Assembly: GCA_018857735.1 (NCBI GenBank)
Contig: JABMCL010002105.1
Location: 1-64,000, forward strand
Length of the DNA: 64,000 nt
Source: Alviniconcha marisindica
Taxonomy: Eukaryota > Mollusca > Gastropoda > Provannidae
Direction: 5' to 3'
Both the position numbers and the translations under genes were made by a program. Positions 22,521-34,385 of this stretch are shown here, piece after piece. The notes under the pieces were generated by a model. That model was not told where the DNA came from. It was given only the letters and a program-made list of their open reading frames with translations, and did not search any database. Numbering within the stretch: position 1 is the stretch's first letter; each line of letters opens with the position of its first letter.

Positions 22521-23290
22521 CTAGTTTTGTCATTTTTTCCCCAGTTTTATTGATGACTGCTGGTGATTCCTTGCTTGTTGGCTAAATTATAGTAGCAGAC
22601 GATATTGGCGGCCAATTGTTTTTGATTGCCAGCTTTACAGCAATGTCGTACTTGGTTATAAGTTTGAAAACTTCTGAAATTAGGTATTTAGTATAATTTT
22701 ATATATTTATAGCTAGTATTTGTGATGTAGACTTTCAAAATAATTCATAGGAGTAGGAACCGGGCTTAGATTAGATGGATTTGGGATTTGCAGACTTAAT
22801 CGGTTGCAGAACTTTGAGTCTGGCGCCGATTTTGGTGTTTGTGTTTGTGACCCAGACTTATTTCTTGATGTTTAGGTAGATAAGTAGGAGGACTGCATAT
22901 AGTGAATGTTTGGTATATTTTAGGGCCCTAGTTTCAAATCTATAATAGTGTTTAGGGGTATAGGTCATGAGGTTAATTGCTGCTAATTCGGTTCCACGGC
23001 TGAGCTTGCGGAGTTAATCTTATTTTAGCTTCATTTGATTGACTAGGTAACAATGATAATTTTTGATAGATAAAAAGATAATGGTCCACAGTTTTCGGCA
23101 TTTTAAACCGCATTAAAATGTGTTTAGTACTTTTTGAGTTTGAGCCCGATCAAAAGTTAGTAACACAAGATAGTAGTTTGAAATGCCTCGGACAGCTTGC
23201 ACAGATTTCGCTGGACAGTGCTGTCCTTGCAGTCCGTCCGGCTATCATAGATAAGAGGCGAGTGCAGCCGGTGGTAGCCATCTTCTAATT
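22521..23290. other. AT-rich non-coding stretch within the LINE region
   Basis: No LINE motif is readable between the reverse transcriptase and the linker at 23560-23400. This may be an unrelated insertion or decayed linker. Confidence 0.45.
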
Positions 23291-23399
23291 AGTGTTTCAT
23301 CACCCAGTGTCTATGCAGTGTTGTGTTTCGGCCACAAGTTCAAGGAAATCGCCACGTTGCCACGTACTGTCTTCGCAGCCTAAATAAATGGTCAGACAT

Positions 23400-23562
23400 T
23401 TATTTTGAGTCTGGATCTGTCCACCACCACCTGTCACACTGGTACTGAAATGAAGTTTTCTCGCTGACCTCACCAAAGTCTTCACGACGCCTCGTTGCTT
23501 GGCGTGAATCTCTCTGCGCACGGCGGATCTCCACTGGCAGAACGCTCTTCGCAGCTCGCGCA
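23400..23562 (-). pseudogene. LINE endonuclease-RT linker fragment
   Basis: The minus strand encodes MRELRRAFCQWRSAVRREIH followed by VKTLVRSARKLHFSTSV. This is the basic helical linker typical of LINE ORF2 after the endonuclease. It probably belongs to the same element as 21226-22520 and 24490-24900. Confidence 0.7.
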
Positions 23563-23565
23563 TAG

Positions 23566-24480
23566 GTAGGTAGTGTTGCTTAATGTCCTCGGATGTCGGC
23601 TGACATATTAGGGACAAGCTGAGACCAATGCCGAAGCATGGTTCAATGTAGCTTTACGTCCACGGAAACCAGAAGGCTCGTTAGGACGGACAGCCCAGGA
23701 CGGCCACCTCGACTCTCACACAGCTCCTGAACTATGAGTCGCGTATAATGATGATGAAGTGATGCTTTATGTCCTCAGATATCAGTTGACATATTAGGGA
23801 CAAGCTGAAGTATGCTTTACGTCCACGGAAACCAGAAGGCTCGTTAGGACGGACAGCCCAGGACGGCCACCTCGACTCTTACACAGCTCCTGAACTATGA
23901 GCGCTCGCGTATGATGATGATGAAGTGATGCTTAATGTCCTCAGATGTCAGTTGACATATTAGGGACAAGTTGTGACCAATGCCGAAGCACGGTGCAATC
24001 ATTCTTTACGTCCACGGAAACCAGAAGGCTCGTTAGGACGGACAGCCCAGGACGGCCACCTCGACTCTCACACAGCTCCTGAACTATGAGTCGCGTATCA
24101 TGATGATGAAGTGATGCTTTATGTCCTCAGATGTCAGTTGACATATTAGGGACAAGTTGTGACCAATGCCGAAGCACGGTGCAATATTCTTTACGTCCAC
24201 GGAAACCAGAAGGCTCGTTAGGACGGACAGCCCAGGACGGCCACCTCGACTCTCACACAGCTCCTGAACTATGAGTCGCGTATAATGATGATGAAGTGAT
24301 GCTTTATGTCCTCAGATGTCAGTTGACATATTAGGGACAAGTTGTGACCAATGCCGAAGCAAGGTGCAACAAATCTTTACGTCCACGGAAACCAGAAGGC
24401 TCGTTAGGACGGACAGTCCAGGACGTCCACCTCGCCTCTCACACAGCTCCTGAACTATGTGTGAGTCGCGTATAGCTGAC
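23566..24480. repeat. Tandem array of five ~185-bp SINE-derived units
   Basis: The block CTTTACGTCCACGGAAACC occurs at about 23652, 23815, 24004, 24189 and 24375. The spacings are 163, 189, 185 and 186 bp; the shorter one reflects a deletion. Each unit also holds GAAGGCTCGTTAGGACGGAC, CCACCTCGACTCTCACACAG, CTCCTGAACTATGAG and TGTC(CTC)AGAT.TCAG.TGACATATTAGG. A single unit in opposite orientation lies at 40035-40230. The array interrupts the minus-strand LINE. Confidence 0.95.
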
Positions 24481-24489
24481 TTCATCGTT

Positions 24490-24830
24490 TTTATCGTCTG
24501 TCCAGGGGGCTGAGGGTCGATCGCTGACTTGTCTGGTGGTCAGTGGTGCGTGGCGGTCTAGCTCCTGTAAACGTCAAGAAGCCAGCGTCGGCAAACTTGT
24601 CGCCTGCTGTCTCCGCGAAGCTCTTCGTGTCAGCCTGAAGTCAGCAGAGTTACGCGATGCAACCAGCCGTTTCCGTGCAGTGGGCCGTCCGACAGTAACG
24701 CTACAGTAGATAGCACTGTGGTCAGACAAAGCAATGTGCAGTCTCCAGAGAAAGACAGCTGGCGTCCTGGTGCACGATGACCCAGTCCAAGACATGACCT
24801 CGCTTGCGCGTTGGCCTGTCTCTGCGTGCA
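24490..24830 (-). pseudogene. LINE endonuclease C-terminal fragment
   Basis: The minus strand encodes RGHVLDWVIVHQDASCLSLE, and in the next frame ALSDHSAIYCSVTVGRPTAR then VASRNSADFRLTRRASRRQQ. The SDH block is the C-terminal catalytic motif of apurinic-type LINE endonucleases. One frameshift lies between the two blocks. Confidence 0.75.
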
Positions 24831-24837
24831 TGACAGG

Positions 24838-24945
24838 CGTACGTGCGTGCGTGCGTGCGTGCGTGCGCGCGAGCTTAGAATTGTCTTTATGGACAAGATT
24901 CCGGGCTTTATAAATTCTTTTATTATTATTAGGATTATCCTGAAA
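24838..24945. repeat. (GCGT)n and tail of repeat R4
   Basis: Seven GCGT units followed by GCTTAGAATTGTCTTTATGG and ATTATTATTA, as in the right ends of the R4 copies. Confidence 0.75.
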
Positions 24946-24974
24946 CAAGTGCTGGAAATTCTTCCCCCCTCTCA

Positions 24975-25130
24975 AATTCTGCGGACGAGAAGGTCCTTCG
25001 GAGATCGCCCGTGTGTATGCGCATGCAAAAAGATCCCATACGGATGTTAAAGACCATGTAGTGCATGCCAGAGTTTGGTGGATTGTGGAAATGCCCAAAT
25101 AACCAAGCATGCACCAACAATGTTAGTGCG
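24975..25130. mobile_element. Dispersed SINE/LINE-type segment
   Basis: This contains AAAAGATCCCATACGGATGT, TAAAGACC and CCAGAGTTTGGTGGATTGTGG then AGCATGCACC. I associate this pattern with a widespread molluscan retroelement; the association is from memory. Confidence 0.5.
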
Positions 25131-25309
25131 TCTTCAAAATGTTGAAGTTAGACACTGTAGGGAAGAAGAAGTAGTCTGAGTAGGTCACGTGGTGGGAATG
25201 ACACGTGAAATAACACTCTAATGAGTCAGGATGAAAGAATGATTACCTACAGCAACGGAACTTGAGTGTGAAGGCAGTTGATTTTAAAGGTCGATCAACT
25301 GATTGCCGG

Positions 25310-25520
25310 GTTGATTGGTCGTTTATATATAGCGCTTCCGATCAGATCCACTGCGCTCTAGTCGCATGCCACTCTGCCTGTAGCTTTACACAGCCCGTTT
25401 TTCAATATCCATCCAAGTGGTGTGTGGTGTTTGGCAGTTACGTGGTTTGTGCCTACACCATACACCATACAGCCAGACAGCTGTTTCGGGGATTCATAGG
25501 AGCGTCGGACACCAGTCACT
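25310..25520 (-). mobile_element. SINE-1 degenerate copy
   Basis: The minus strand carries the order of SINE-1 3' blocks (GTATGGTGTA..., ATATTGAAAAA, GCATGCGAC, GCGCTATATA) in diverged form. Confidence 0.5.
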
Positions 25521-25839
25521 GGACCGATATGACTTAAATGTGCCGCGAAACCTTTTTCTGTGGTTTAACCTGATGCACGGGCAAACCAGCACTTTAGCAA
25601 ACTAGCAAATACAAGAACAAAAAATGTTTGGATATCAGAAAACCACGTTTTAAGCTTAAAAAAAGCAAAAGAAAAAAAGAGAGAAAAAAAGCATAAAGGG
25701 CAGGAAAAGGAAGACATGTTCCAAGGCAAGGCGGGATATCAGAAAACCATGTTTTAAGCTAAAAACAAACAAAAAAACATAAACGGCGGATTTCTTCTTA
25801 CCGATTTCGTTAGCATTTCTGCTCAGAATCAAACGAAGC

Positions 25840-26225
25840 CGCCGTCGGTATCCGTTCCACCCCCGCAGTAGCACGTAAAAGAACCCGGTCATTCTGCCAA
25901 ATATGTGCAGATGGCAGGTTACAATTAATACGCATACAGCATCACCCTACGTAGGCCTATGTGGCTTTATATGAAGTGACGTGACATGGTGCTTTGTTGT
26001 ATGGTGTACACAGAACGCACCGAGACGGCAGTAGTTTCACTTGGCACCAGCCATGAAACAGCACTGTACTTCGGCGGATATTCAAAACGCGCTATAAAAA
26101 ACAACAGTCACTAATTTAGACTTGCTTGCAACAAAAGCGCTGAGTCTGTTCGGGAGTGCTATACAAAAGCGATCATCAATAACTGAATGTCTTCTGTGGA
26201 CGTTAAGCACCATGTTTACTTACTC
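25840..26225 (+). mobile_element. SINE-1 body with shared 3' module
   Basis: GGTATCCGTTCCACC, CCCGGTCATTCTGCCAAA, GCAGATGGCAGGTTACA, GTGTACACAGAACGC, TTCGGCGGATATTC, AAAGCGATCATCAA, then TTCTGTGGACGTTAAGCACC at the end. The tRNA-like head is missing. Confidence 0.85.
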
Positions 26226-26274
26226 AGTCTTCTACACCCAGAGATAAACTCTTGTGAACGACGCGCACGTGCAC

Positions 26275-26761
<487 letters not shown>

Positions 26762-26764
<3 letters not shown>

Positions 26765-27345
26765 GTTTGAGACATGCAACATAATGGCGCCCGCTCAGTA
26801 ACAGCGTTAGCGTCATGGCCGCTACCGTAGCCATGTACTTTTAGATCAGTGCGCATGTACCTTTAGATCAGTGCACCTATCTAACAAGTGTTCGTTTTAC
26901 CGGCAAATCTAAATGCCTCTGGAAAAAAACTAAACATAAAAACTGAAGTTGATGTCAAGGCAATGTATGCTTAATTCTGGGAGGCATGTCCGCGGGCGAG
27001 GTCGACATGAGATTATCTGTTTTCGTGTCCATTGAGCAGGCTATAGTTTAGCAATAAATTGCATTCTGAGTTTCCGTGGGTAAGTAACATGCCAGTGGCG
27101 TATGTTTAAGGAAGCTCTGGGCCTGGGTTTTGGAGGATCTGTGTTCTGCAAGTTCACTTGAATTTATGCTGCCACTTTACTGATGATGTGCTCTTCTGCC
27201 TGTAATTTTGGAGAATCTTTGATTTGGATGATAATAGTTGAAGGATTAGCACTAAATGAAGTTCGACGCATCACTTCTCACTTTTGCCCAATCTATAATT
27301 TCGATTAGAATATATTGTCATTTTAAATGGTCACAGTGTGCAGTC
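26762..27345. other. Non-coding stretch
   Basis: A short direct duplication GTAC(C/T)TTTAGATCAGTGC occurs at 26836-26875. Nothing else was recognised. Confidence 0.4.
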
Positions 27346-27347
27346 AG

Positions 27348-27349
<2 letters not shown>

Positions 27350-27429
<80 letters not shown>
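27350..27429. repeat. (CA)n microsatellite
   Basis: About 80 bp of CA. Confidence 0.98.
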
Positions 27430-27431
<2 letters not shown>

Positions 27432-27664
27432 TTCATGAATCGCTCATTCAGGCTTGAGCTGAATGTTTTGTAAGACTGTGCAGCATGATGTGAGACATAT
27501 TTTATTAACTGTATCACCCTGAAACGAAAATTGAATGTTTAACCGAATATACCCTTTTGACATCATGTCGTAGTGATTTCTTAAAATTGTCCTTGTGACT
27601 TCCTTTGCGTCCCATACGTCCTAAGCGTTTCAGTTTTGGGATGAAACACTACAGTTTACAGTGA

Positions 27665-27914
27665 TATTGAAAGCCACACTGTGATACGTAAGGTGCGTGT
27701 GTGTTTAGCTGTACCTGTCACCTGCACTTTTGGCGGCGGAATGATCGGGATCCTTTATGTGCTACTACGGTGGCACGGGGTGGAACAGATACCAAAATAA
27801 GAGAGAAAGTTGACCCTGGAGAAGAAAATTCTCTCGCCGCTCCTGCCGGTATTCGAACCCGCGACCTTTCGATCGCGAGTCCGGCGCTCTACCGCCGAGC
27901 TATCCCAGCCCCAG
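27665..27914 (-). mobile_element. SINE-1 with tRNA-like head
   Basis: On the minus strand GGGGCTGGGATAGCTCGGCG is followed by TAGAGCGCCGGACTCGCGAT, and the B box reads GGGTTCGAATACC. The body carries TTTTGGTATCTGTTCCACCC. The tRNA-head boxes make RNA polymerase III origin likely. Confidence 0.85.
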
Positions 27915-28874
27915 GATTAATAATAATAATGATAATAGATTATTTACGGCGCCCCATCTCGTAAGAGCCTGGAGCGCTTGTAAACAAAGGTGTACAGATG
28001 CACGCATTGATCACATGAGACACGCACACATAAATTAGGACCTAAACATACAGAGCAGCTAACACGTAGGCTTATGTAAAAAACACCATCTGTACTAAAT
28101 CGTTTCCACCTGTAGACAGCAAGCCCTACGGCCCTGTCAGTCTGGATGTCAGCAGTTTAGAAAACCGAGCCCTGCATGGCCAAGCAGAACCGCACTCAAG
28201 ATATTATTTACATCTTCCCTGATCTTTTTACGTGGGTCTGTGATTTTTAGTCCATTAAAAAAGACCGCCTTGTGTCCTCCTCTCACACGAGCCACACTTT
28301 ATTCTTAAACTTGTATGTTGGCTTGCGCTTACGCTCCAGCTGAGAAAGGTGTGAGGCGTCGGCCTTGTATTAGACTGCTAGGCCAAAGAGGTCGGTGAAA
28401 ATGAAAAGTCCCGCGCCCCCACTGAAGCAGAAACACTTTTCAGCCTATTCAGTCTTTTGAATACGGCCAGCATGGGATTAAAATAATTTTTAGGCGGTTT
28501 TACAATTCTAATAAAGCAACAGATTTGAGCAATACACTTTCAGAAAGGGCCTTCAGAAAGATGGAACCCAATGAACATGCCAATTTATCTGTTTTAAGTA
28601 AATGATTAGTTTTACTTTGACACAATTGTGTCTTATTTACGCTAAAGCAACCCCTTTTCTCTGTCGTTTTCAAGTTGTGTTGCTTCAAACGATGAGACAT
28701 ATTAGCAATGACAAAACCAAACCTTCGGCTTCCTTTAGGATCTAAAGGGGCCCCCCTCCAAAGAATCAAACGAAAAACAAAACAAACATAGTTTTCTGTT
28801 GCAAAAATATTATTAATGTGCCTGTTAATGCCCCAGCAAATAAATGTGACTGTTCCAGTTAGGGAAGAGAGGTG

Positions 28875-28875
<1 letters not shown>

Positions 28876-28907
<32 letters not shown>
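28876..28907. repeat. G32 homopolymer
   Basis: Thirty-two consecutive G on the plus strand. On the minus strand this is C32 starting eight bases into the intron after the donor at 28914. Confidence 0.95.
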
Positions 28908-28908
<1 letters not shown>

Positions 28909-28914
28909 GCTTAC

Positions 28915-29214
28915 CCTGTTCCTTTCCGAGGCCAGGGAGATACTGCGGGCAGTGTTGGCACCTGCCAGACGATCTTCAGGCGGGGGCCCAGAGCGGGTAG
29001 ATGGTAAGGGTTCGGGGGCTGAGGCTGCCAGGTTGACCTTCTTCAGCCTCTTCCGTCGCCTGTCTGGGGCCCCTGCTGCCTCGGGTGGTGGTAGTACAGC
29101 CGACGAGGGCGACGGGGGTGTGGTAGGCCCCACTGTCCGTACTGCCACTGGGATCTTGGTGCCGCCGGCAACGCTTCGCATCATCGTGGAGGGTGGGTCC
29201 ACTTTAGCCGCCAT
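28915..29214 (-). CDS. Start-codon exon, proline-rich protein N-terminus
   Basis: On the minus strand ATG at 29214 sits in AAAGCAATGGCGG and opens exactly 100 codons ending at donor CAGG|GTAAGC (after 28915), phase 0. The peptide begins MAAKVDPPSTMMRSVAGGTK. It has low-complexity P/A/S-rich stretches (TTPPSPSSAVLPPPEAAGAP) and a basic patch DRRRKRLKKVN that could be a nuclear localisation signal. The frame stays open upstream to the acceptor at 29263. The exon is GC-rich, unlike its surroundings, and would fit a first coding exon near a promoter. Family unknown. It is phase-compatible with the exon at 12397, but the link is unproven. Confidence 0.65.
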
Positions 29215-29262
29215 TGCTTTTTCTTTCTCTCCGTCAGATTCTGCCAGACCTTGTGTCTCAAA
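29215..29262 (-). other. 5' UTR part of the start-codon exon
   Basis: The minus-strand acceptor CATTCTTGTTTCAG ends at 29263. The 48 bases from there to the ATG are non-coding or an N-terminal extension (the frame is open, with one more ATG possible upstream in the intron). The acceptor itself lies in repeat R1. Confidence 0.5.
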
Positions 29263-29690
29263 AATCTGAAACAAGAATGAGTGCTAGCGTTCTAAAACAA
29301 GACCCAAACACATAAAAGGTTCAAAAGAACGCTTATTTATTATGACACAAACACACAATCTGCAAATTTTCGGGGTAATCCCCTTTGTCAAGCTACAAAA
29401 CGACGCTAAAATGATGCTGCAACAGTTAAACGGTGAAAAACGATGAAAAATGAGATGAGAAGAGAAATTATATTATAACTTACCTTTTTGGGTTGAGCTA
29501 TGTTGTTTTGTTGTTTCGCCTTTCATCTCATTTTTTATCGTTTATCACCGTTTAACTGTTGTTTAAGTGTCGTTTTGTAGCTTGACAAAGGGGATTACCC
29601 CGAAACTTTGCAGATTGTGTGTTTGTGTCCTAATAAACAAGCGTTCTTTTGAACCTTTTACGTGTTTGGATCTTGTGTCAGAAACAGTGG
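29263..29690. repeat. Inverted pair of dispersed repeat R1
   Basis: The left copy (29263-29470, minus) and right copy (29500-29690, plus) share GACAAAGGGGATTACCCCGA, TTGCAGATTGTGTGTTTGTG, TAATAAA(C)AAGCGTTCTTTTG and AACCTTTTA(T/C)GTGTTTGG. They form a foldback with a spacer of about 30 bp. The left copy ends exactly at the splice acceptor of the start-codon exon. Confidence 0.9.
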
Positions 29691-29837
29691 AAATACAGAC
29701 CTTGTATAACAAACAGTGAAAATATAGAAATATAGATCTTTTGTCAGAACAGTAATAAAAACTGGGTTTTCTTTGATCAACCTGAGTGAAAGAAGATGGT
29801 GTTTGGTAACCGTTGTGCAGCTCAACCAATGAGGTGA

Positions 29838-29855
29838 CCCCCCCCCCCCCCCCCC
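29838..29855. repeat. C homopolymer
   Basis: Eighteen consecutive C. Confidence 0.95.
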
Positions 29856-29859
29856 TCCT

Positions 29860-32165
29860 CCCCCACCCCACCTCGTCCAGCACGCCTATTCACGTTATGC
29901 CAAATGATCATTCACAAATTTCAATAAACTCTAACGTTGACCCCTGACGTCAAAGTTTTAGTTCCCGGCAGATATCGGACAACTCGCAAAAAAAGAAGAA
30001 AAAAAGCTGGAATACAATTTGTTGTAGTAGATCGGATCAGTCATAGGCGCCTGACTCACAAATTGGAGACGGCAAACAAAGTACTGAGGACATGAGCCCA
30101 TGCATCTTGTGGTTTACAACCCGACATTAACAATTCAATTCAGTTCAATAGCACTTCAGTCATTTCACAAGACGCAATTCCACCGCCAGGAGTCGAGTGG
30201 CACACTATGCAGTTATTTGTCGATAGTACCCGACAGCTTGACAGAGCAATCCGATATTCGGGCCGAATTTTATCTACAATATTAAAAACAAATTAAAGTG
30301 ACTGTAGTCACGTAAATGTTCTCTACAACAATAAATGATGAAACAGTAGATCTTGGCTCCTTTAAACTCTGCTTTTCAAGGCTTTCAACGTAGGTTCTAC
30401 GTACAGCTACGTATGAGAGGACATTCTCTATGCCTGTGTAGTTACACCGACTTGTTACGAGTCGGTCAATATTTTCAGTAGTGCTTAAGAGCACAATGAG
30501 ACCACGGAAAGGTCCGACGACAGCAAACCGGTTCAGCTTTGAAGACTTCCTTATTAGTGCCATTTGAGGGTAGGAACTAATATGTTCTCTATCGGCAATA
30601 CGACTCGTATCCACAATAACACACAATCGCCAAGGGCTTTGCGTAAGCAAGTAAGCTAAGTAAAAGTCTATTTCTGTTTGAATGCCTTCTTGATATCTTG
30701 TCATTTACTGTACAGCAATACGAACCTGACCATGAATTGTTTCCCTGCTCTACTCTCTCCGTCACAATAGGCCTAACTCCCACTTGGTCGACTTTCTCCC
30801 AAGCTCTAATCTCGCGAAACCACCTCGATAAAAATCACAGCAGGCGTGACACGGACCCGTTCATTTTGATGTCGTGGGGTTCGTTGGTCTCGTTACTGGC
30901 GCAGCCATGGAATTCAGATCTTTGATCGGTTTTAGTATGGCCGTGAAATGAGCCTTTCGTTGGGCTGCTTTGTTGTTTTTTGTAACACTTACTCCAAACG
31001 TTTTTGTTTAACTTCTCCGCAGTACAAACAACATTCTAAATTATCCTTTAAATACAAAAATGTTGGTTTTTCTTCTTCTTTTTTCTTTCTTCTGGAGACT
31101 TCGTGTGGTCTAAGCGAGACACGGTTACTCATATTTACTGAAGACATTTCATGTGGTCTGAGAGAGACATGGTTATTTGTATTTATTGAAAACAGGCTTC
31201 ATAATCCTTTTGTACAATCCAAGTACTATCCACAATCCACAGTACATCTCCAACGATTACGATGTTCAACGAATGTCCGAATGTTCTATTTCACTTTAGT
31301 GTATGTCGATCACACTCATTTCTAGGTTCACACTTCCACCCGGCAACAATTGATCGGCTGCTTCGATCACGGCCATTTGTCTTCGATTCCACATTTTCGG
31401 CTGACTTGGACACTTCTTTCTCAAACCCAGCTGACGTTTTTATCAGCGCCATGAAAGTTCTCCCCAGTTTGCGAGTCTTACGTGTGAACAACCGAGATTT
31501 TTAAAAACAAAAATGCTTGGAATGTCTGGAATATCAGTTAGAACAAGCTATTGTGAATGTTGCCGACAGGTTGGTTAGTAGTACTCACACTGCTCCACGA
31601 TTCCCGTTATTCACGACTAGATATCGTCAGCAGACAGCTCTCTCGTCTCTCGCTTTCCTCCATAGCACCTAATTCGCCTCGGTCCCGAAACCCAGTGAAA
31701 CGTCGTCTGCTTACTTGGCCCACAGTCACACGAGGCACTCACTGCGCGCTGGGCGACACACCGCGCGCCCTGCCATGTCATGGGATTTTTCTTTTTTTCT
31801 TTTGTATTGATATAGACTTAGTCACGTGACTATCTTGACAGCAGCCTAGCGACTACCTGATATTAAACCATTTCTTGTTTGCTCAAGCGGCCTTTTATGA
31901 TACTGGGAACGAACTTCTGTCAATGAGCATTGAACAAGTTTGATTTATGACGCTGCTCATGCAGTGACACCCTCGCTCCCCGTTTCCAGCGTGTCTGCCG
32001 AGCCAGCAGAGAGCACTACGGACCCGCAGGGCAGGGGGCGCCAAGTGCCACGGCATGCAGTCCAACCAACTATGCCCATAATTTAGATTAGAATAAACAA
32101 CTTGACTAATGGAGAAGGGGGGAAGAGGGTTACATGCTACGGGTTTAGATGAGAGTATCGGTCAT
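29860..32165. other. Long stretch without a supported gene
   Basis: Moderately long open frames exist on both strands (for example minus 30704-30282, 140 codons; plus 30948-31322, 125 codons). None has a family motif or convincing paired splice sites. A real exon cannot be excluded at 30704-30282. Confidence 0.45.
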
Positions 32166-32169
32166 GTGA

Positions 32170-32275
32170 CTATCTTGTTGTTGCGTTTTGCCCTAATAAA
32201 TAGCATTATTTTGAAGCTTTTATGTGTTTGGATCTTGTTTTAGAACGCTAGCAGTCATTCTTGTTTCAGATTTTC
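32170..32275 (+). repeat. Dispersed repeat R1, partial copy
   Basis: The 3' half of the family: TTTTATGTGTTTGGATCTTG, TTTTAGAACGCTAGCAGTCA, TTCTTGTTTCAGATTTT. This is the best comparison for the splice acceptor at 29263. Confidence 0.85.
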
Positions 32276-32779
32276 GTTTAAAACCGGCCTAGCTATCGAT
32301 TCAAAATAAACCCTGACCAACACCCTCCACTCAGTTCAGTCAGTACCAAATGGGTTATCAAATGGTCGATATGTGACGGCAATTCGTCTTTATTATAACC
32401 AAAGCACTGGACGGTAGATAAGCGGTAATGGTTCACAGTTGGAAACAACGTACCCGGCCAACTGACTGTTCCATTGACCGTCTTTACAGCAGCGGCATTG
32501 AGCTGAGCGAGTGGCGGGTGGCGGGTGTTTATGATAACGGAACGCGGCAAGGTTTCGACTCGAGGTGGCAGGGAACACAGCGTTTACAGCTGGACCCTTT
32601 GTTGATCGACATTTCTGTCGATGCAGCCAAACCTACTGATCTAAGGTAGGCTATAAGCCTACCGTCTTGTGTTGTCTGTCTGATCCGGGTCAGTCCGGGT
32701 TTACTTGGTATTAGCATTAGACCAATACATTAACGTACGTAGATTAAGAGACGGGCCGGGGGGTGGGGGTCGGGGCGGT

Positions 32780-32805
32780 GGGGGGGGGGGGGGGGGGGGG
32801 GGGGG
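32780..32805. repeat. G homopolymer
   Basis: Twenty-six consecutive G within a G-rich region. Confidence 0.95.
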
Positions 32806-32829
32806 TAGTACAACATAATGCGTGCGTGT

Positions 32830-34310
32830 GTATTTGTGTGTGTTTGTTTATTCCTGTTTTATTTCAAGTCTTTTCTTGTAAGTGATATTAGTCTGTTCTT
32901 ACCGCAATCATCAAACACGATATGTCAGAAAGTTACACCAAAACAATAACGGACTTCAAGAAATTAAAATACAAATAACTTCTCTGCAGTCGCAAAAACA
33001 AACATACGTCATTATATATGTATCCATATACATGGTTAATTCAACCTAATCTATACCTCTTACACGTGCGCGCGCGCGCGTGCGTGTGTGTGTGTGGAGG
33101 GGTGGGGGGTGGGGGGGGTGGGGAGGGGTCATGACTTTAAATTATTAAGATACTATTTACAATTCATTCTGTGGTTTTACTTTTATGTATGAAGTCGAAC
33201 GGCAACTTTAATTTCTGGCTGGGATGAATAAAATATATTATTATTGTTTATGTGTGGCTAGATGTTCGTTTGGTCACCAGAGGCCTCAATATAGTCGATG
33301 TTTCACATTTTGGTTTTCATGATAGGGTTCATTGAAAGCTGAAAGCTCATGAAAACCTCGTGAAACCTATGAAATGTGATTTGTAAGAAATGGCATTTTC
33401 TGACCATGTAAAGTCAATAATCACTAGCTTTGTAACATTATCCGAGATTTACAAAGGCGCCGTATGCATCCAAACAAGACAAAAACAGACTCGACAAGAA
33501 CAAGAAGGTGGGGAAAAGGCAAGAAAGCATAGACGAAGTTCATTATCATTATCAATTCACAAGTCACATAAACAGAAGCGACTGATTTAGGATTCCCCGT
33601 AGTAAGACTACACGATACCTACAGTCATTCATTCCAACAGCCATTCTGACGCACAATCAACAAGCAAGCAGATAAATACAACATACAACAGCTAGAGATG
33701 GGAATGCGGGGACGACGAGGCAGGGATAAAATGGAGAATGTTTAGGAGGTAACTGTTTGTGCGAGTCGATTGTAATTTGTAAGAGTGAGAACATGTGATT
33801 TGGGTGCAATGTAATATATACCCGGCCAACAATACAATACGTTTTGTGGCAGATCATGTAATTTCTGCAAAGGATTAATAAAGCTGTCTTCAGAGCAATA
33901 GAGCTTGTATGTTTGCAAAATGTTTAATACGTAATAATGAATTCAGAGTATGTGTGGAGTGTGTAAATTATTAACCGTTGTCATTCTTTCGATGGCAACT
34001 GGCGGATATTTAATCAATATAAAACAACGTTTGCAATATTACTGCATTTGTTTTGAAAGCATTTATTTACAAACATTTCAACTTGTTGGCACCATAAAAT
34101 GTACACACATGAAACATCGAACATCCGATTCTGTTCAAAATACTATGCTGTTGGGTGTCAAAACAAAGATCTTTTAATACTGATTAAAAGGGAGAATCTA
34201 TGAAATAAATATATAAAATCAAACCTGTCGAAAATACTTTGCGCTCCTGATTTGACTGGAAACCTGCTATGTCAAGGCGAGGACGGCAATAATAGCTTTT
34301 TTGACAGTTA
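32830..34310. other. Non-coding stretch
   Basis: GCGC/GT and G-rich tracts lie at 33065-33127. The rest is AT-rich with only short unsupported frames. Confidence 0.45.
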
Positions 34311-34317
34311 TGGCGAA

Positions 34318-34385
34318 GTAAGTCAGTAGCTTGGTGTTTTACGCCCAGTCAACCATTACGGTTATATCAGGGGCGAAGTTGTGGT
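34318..34385 (+). repeat. Short dispersed repeat R2
   Basis: TTTTACGCCCAGTCAACCAT, then CGGTTATATCAGGGGCGAAG. It matches 42510-42570 and, more weakly, 4785-4855. Confidence 0.75.

Noticed and set aside
23566..24480. A CRISPR-like array
   Set aside because: Units of about 185 bp are repeated in full with no unique spacers, and the host is a eukaryote.
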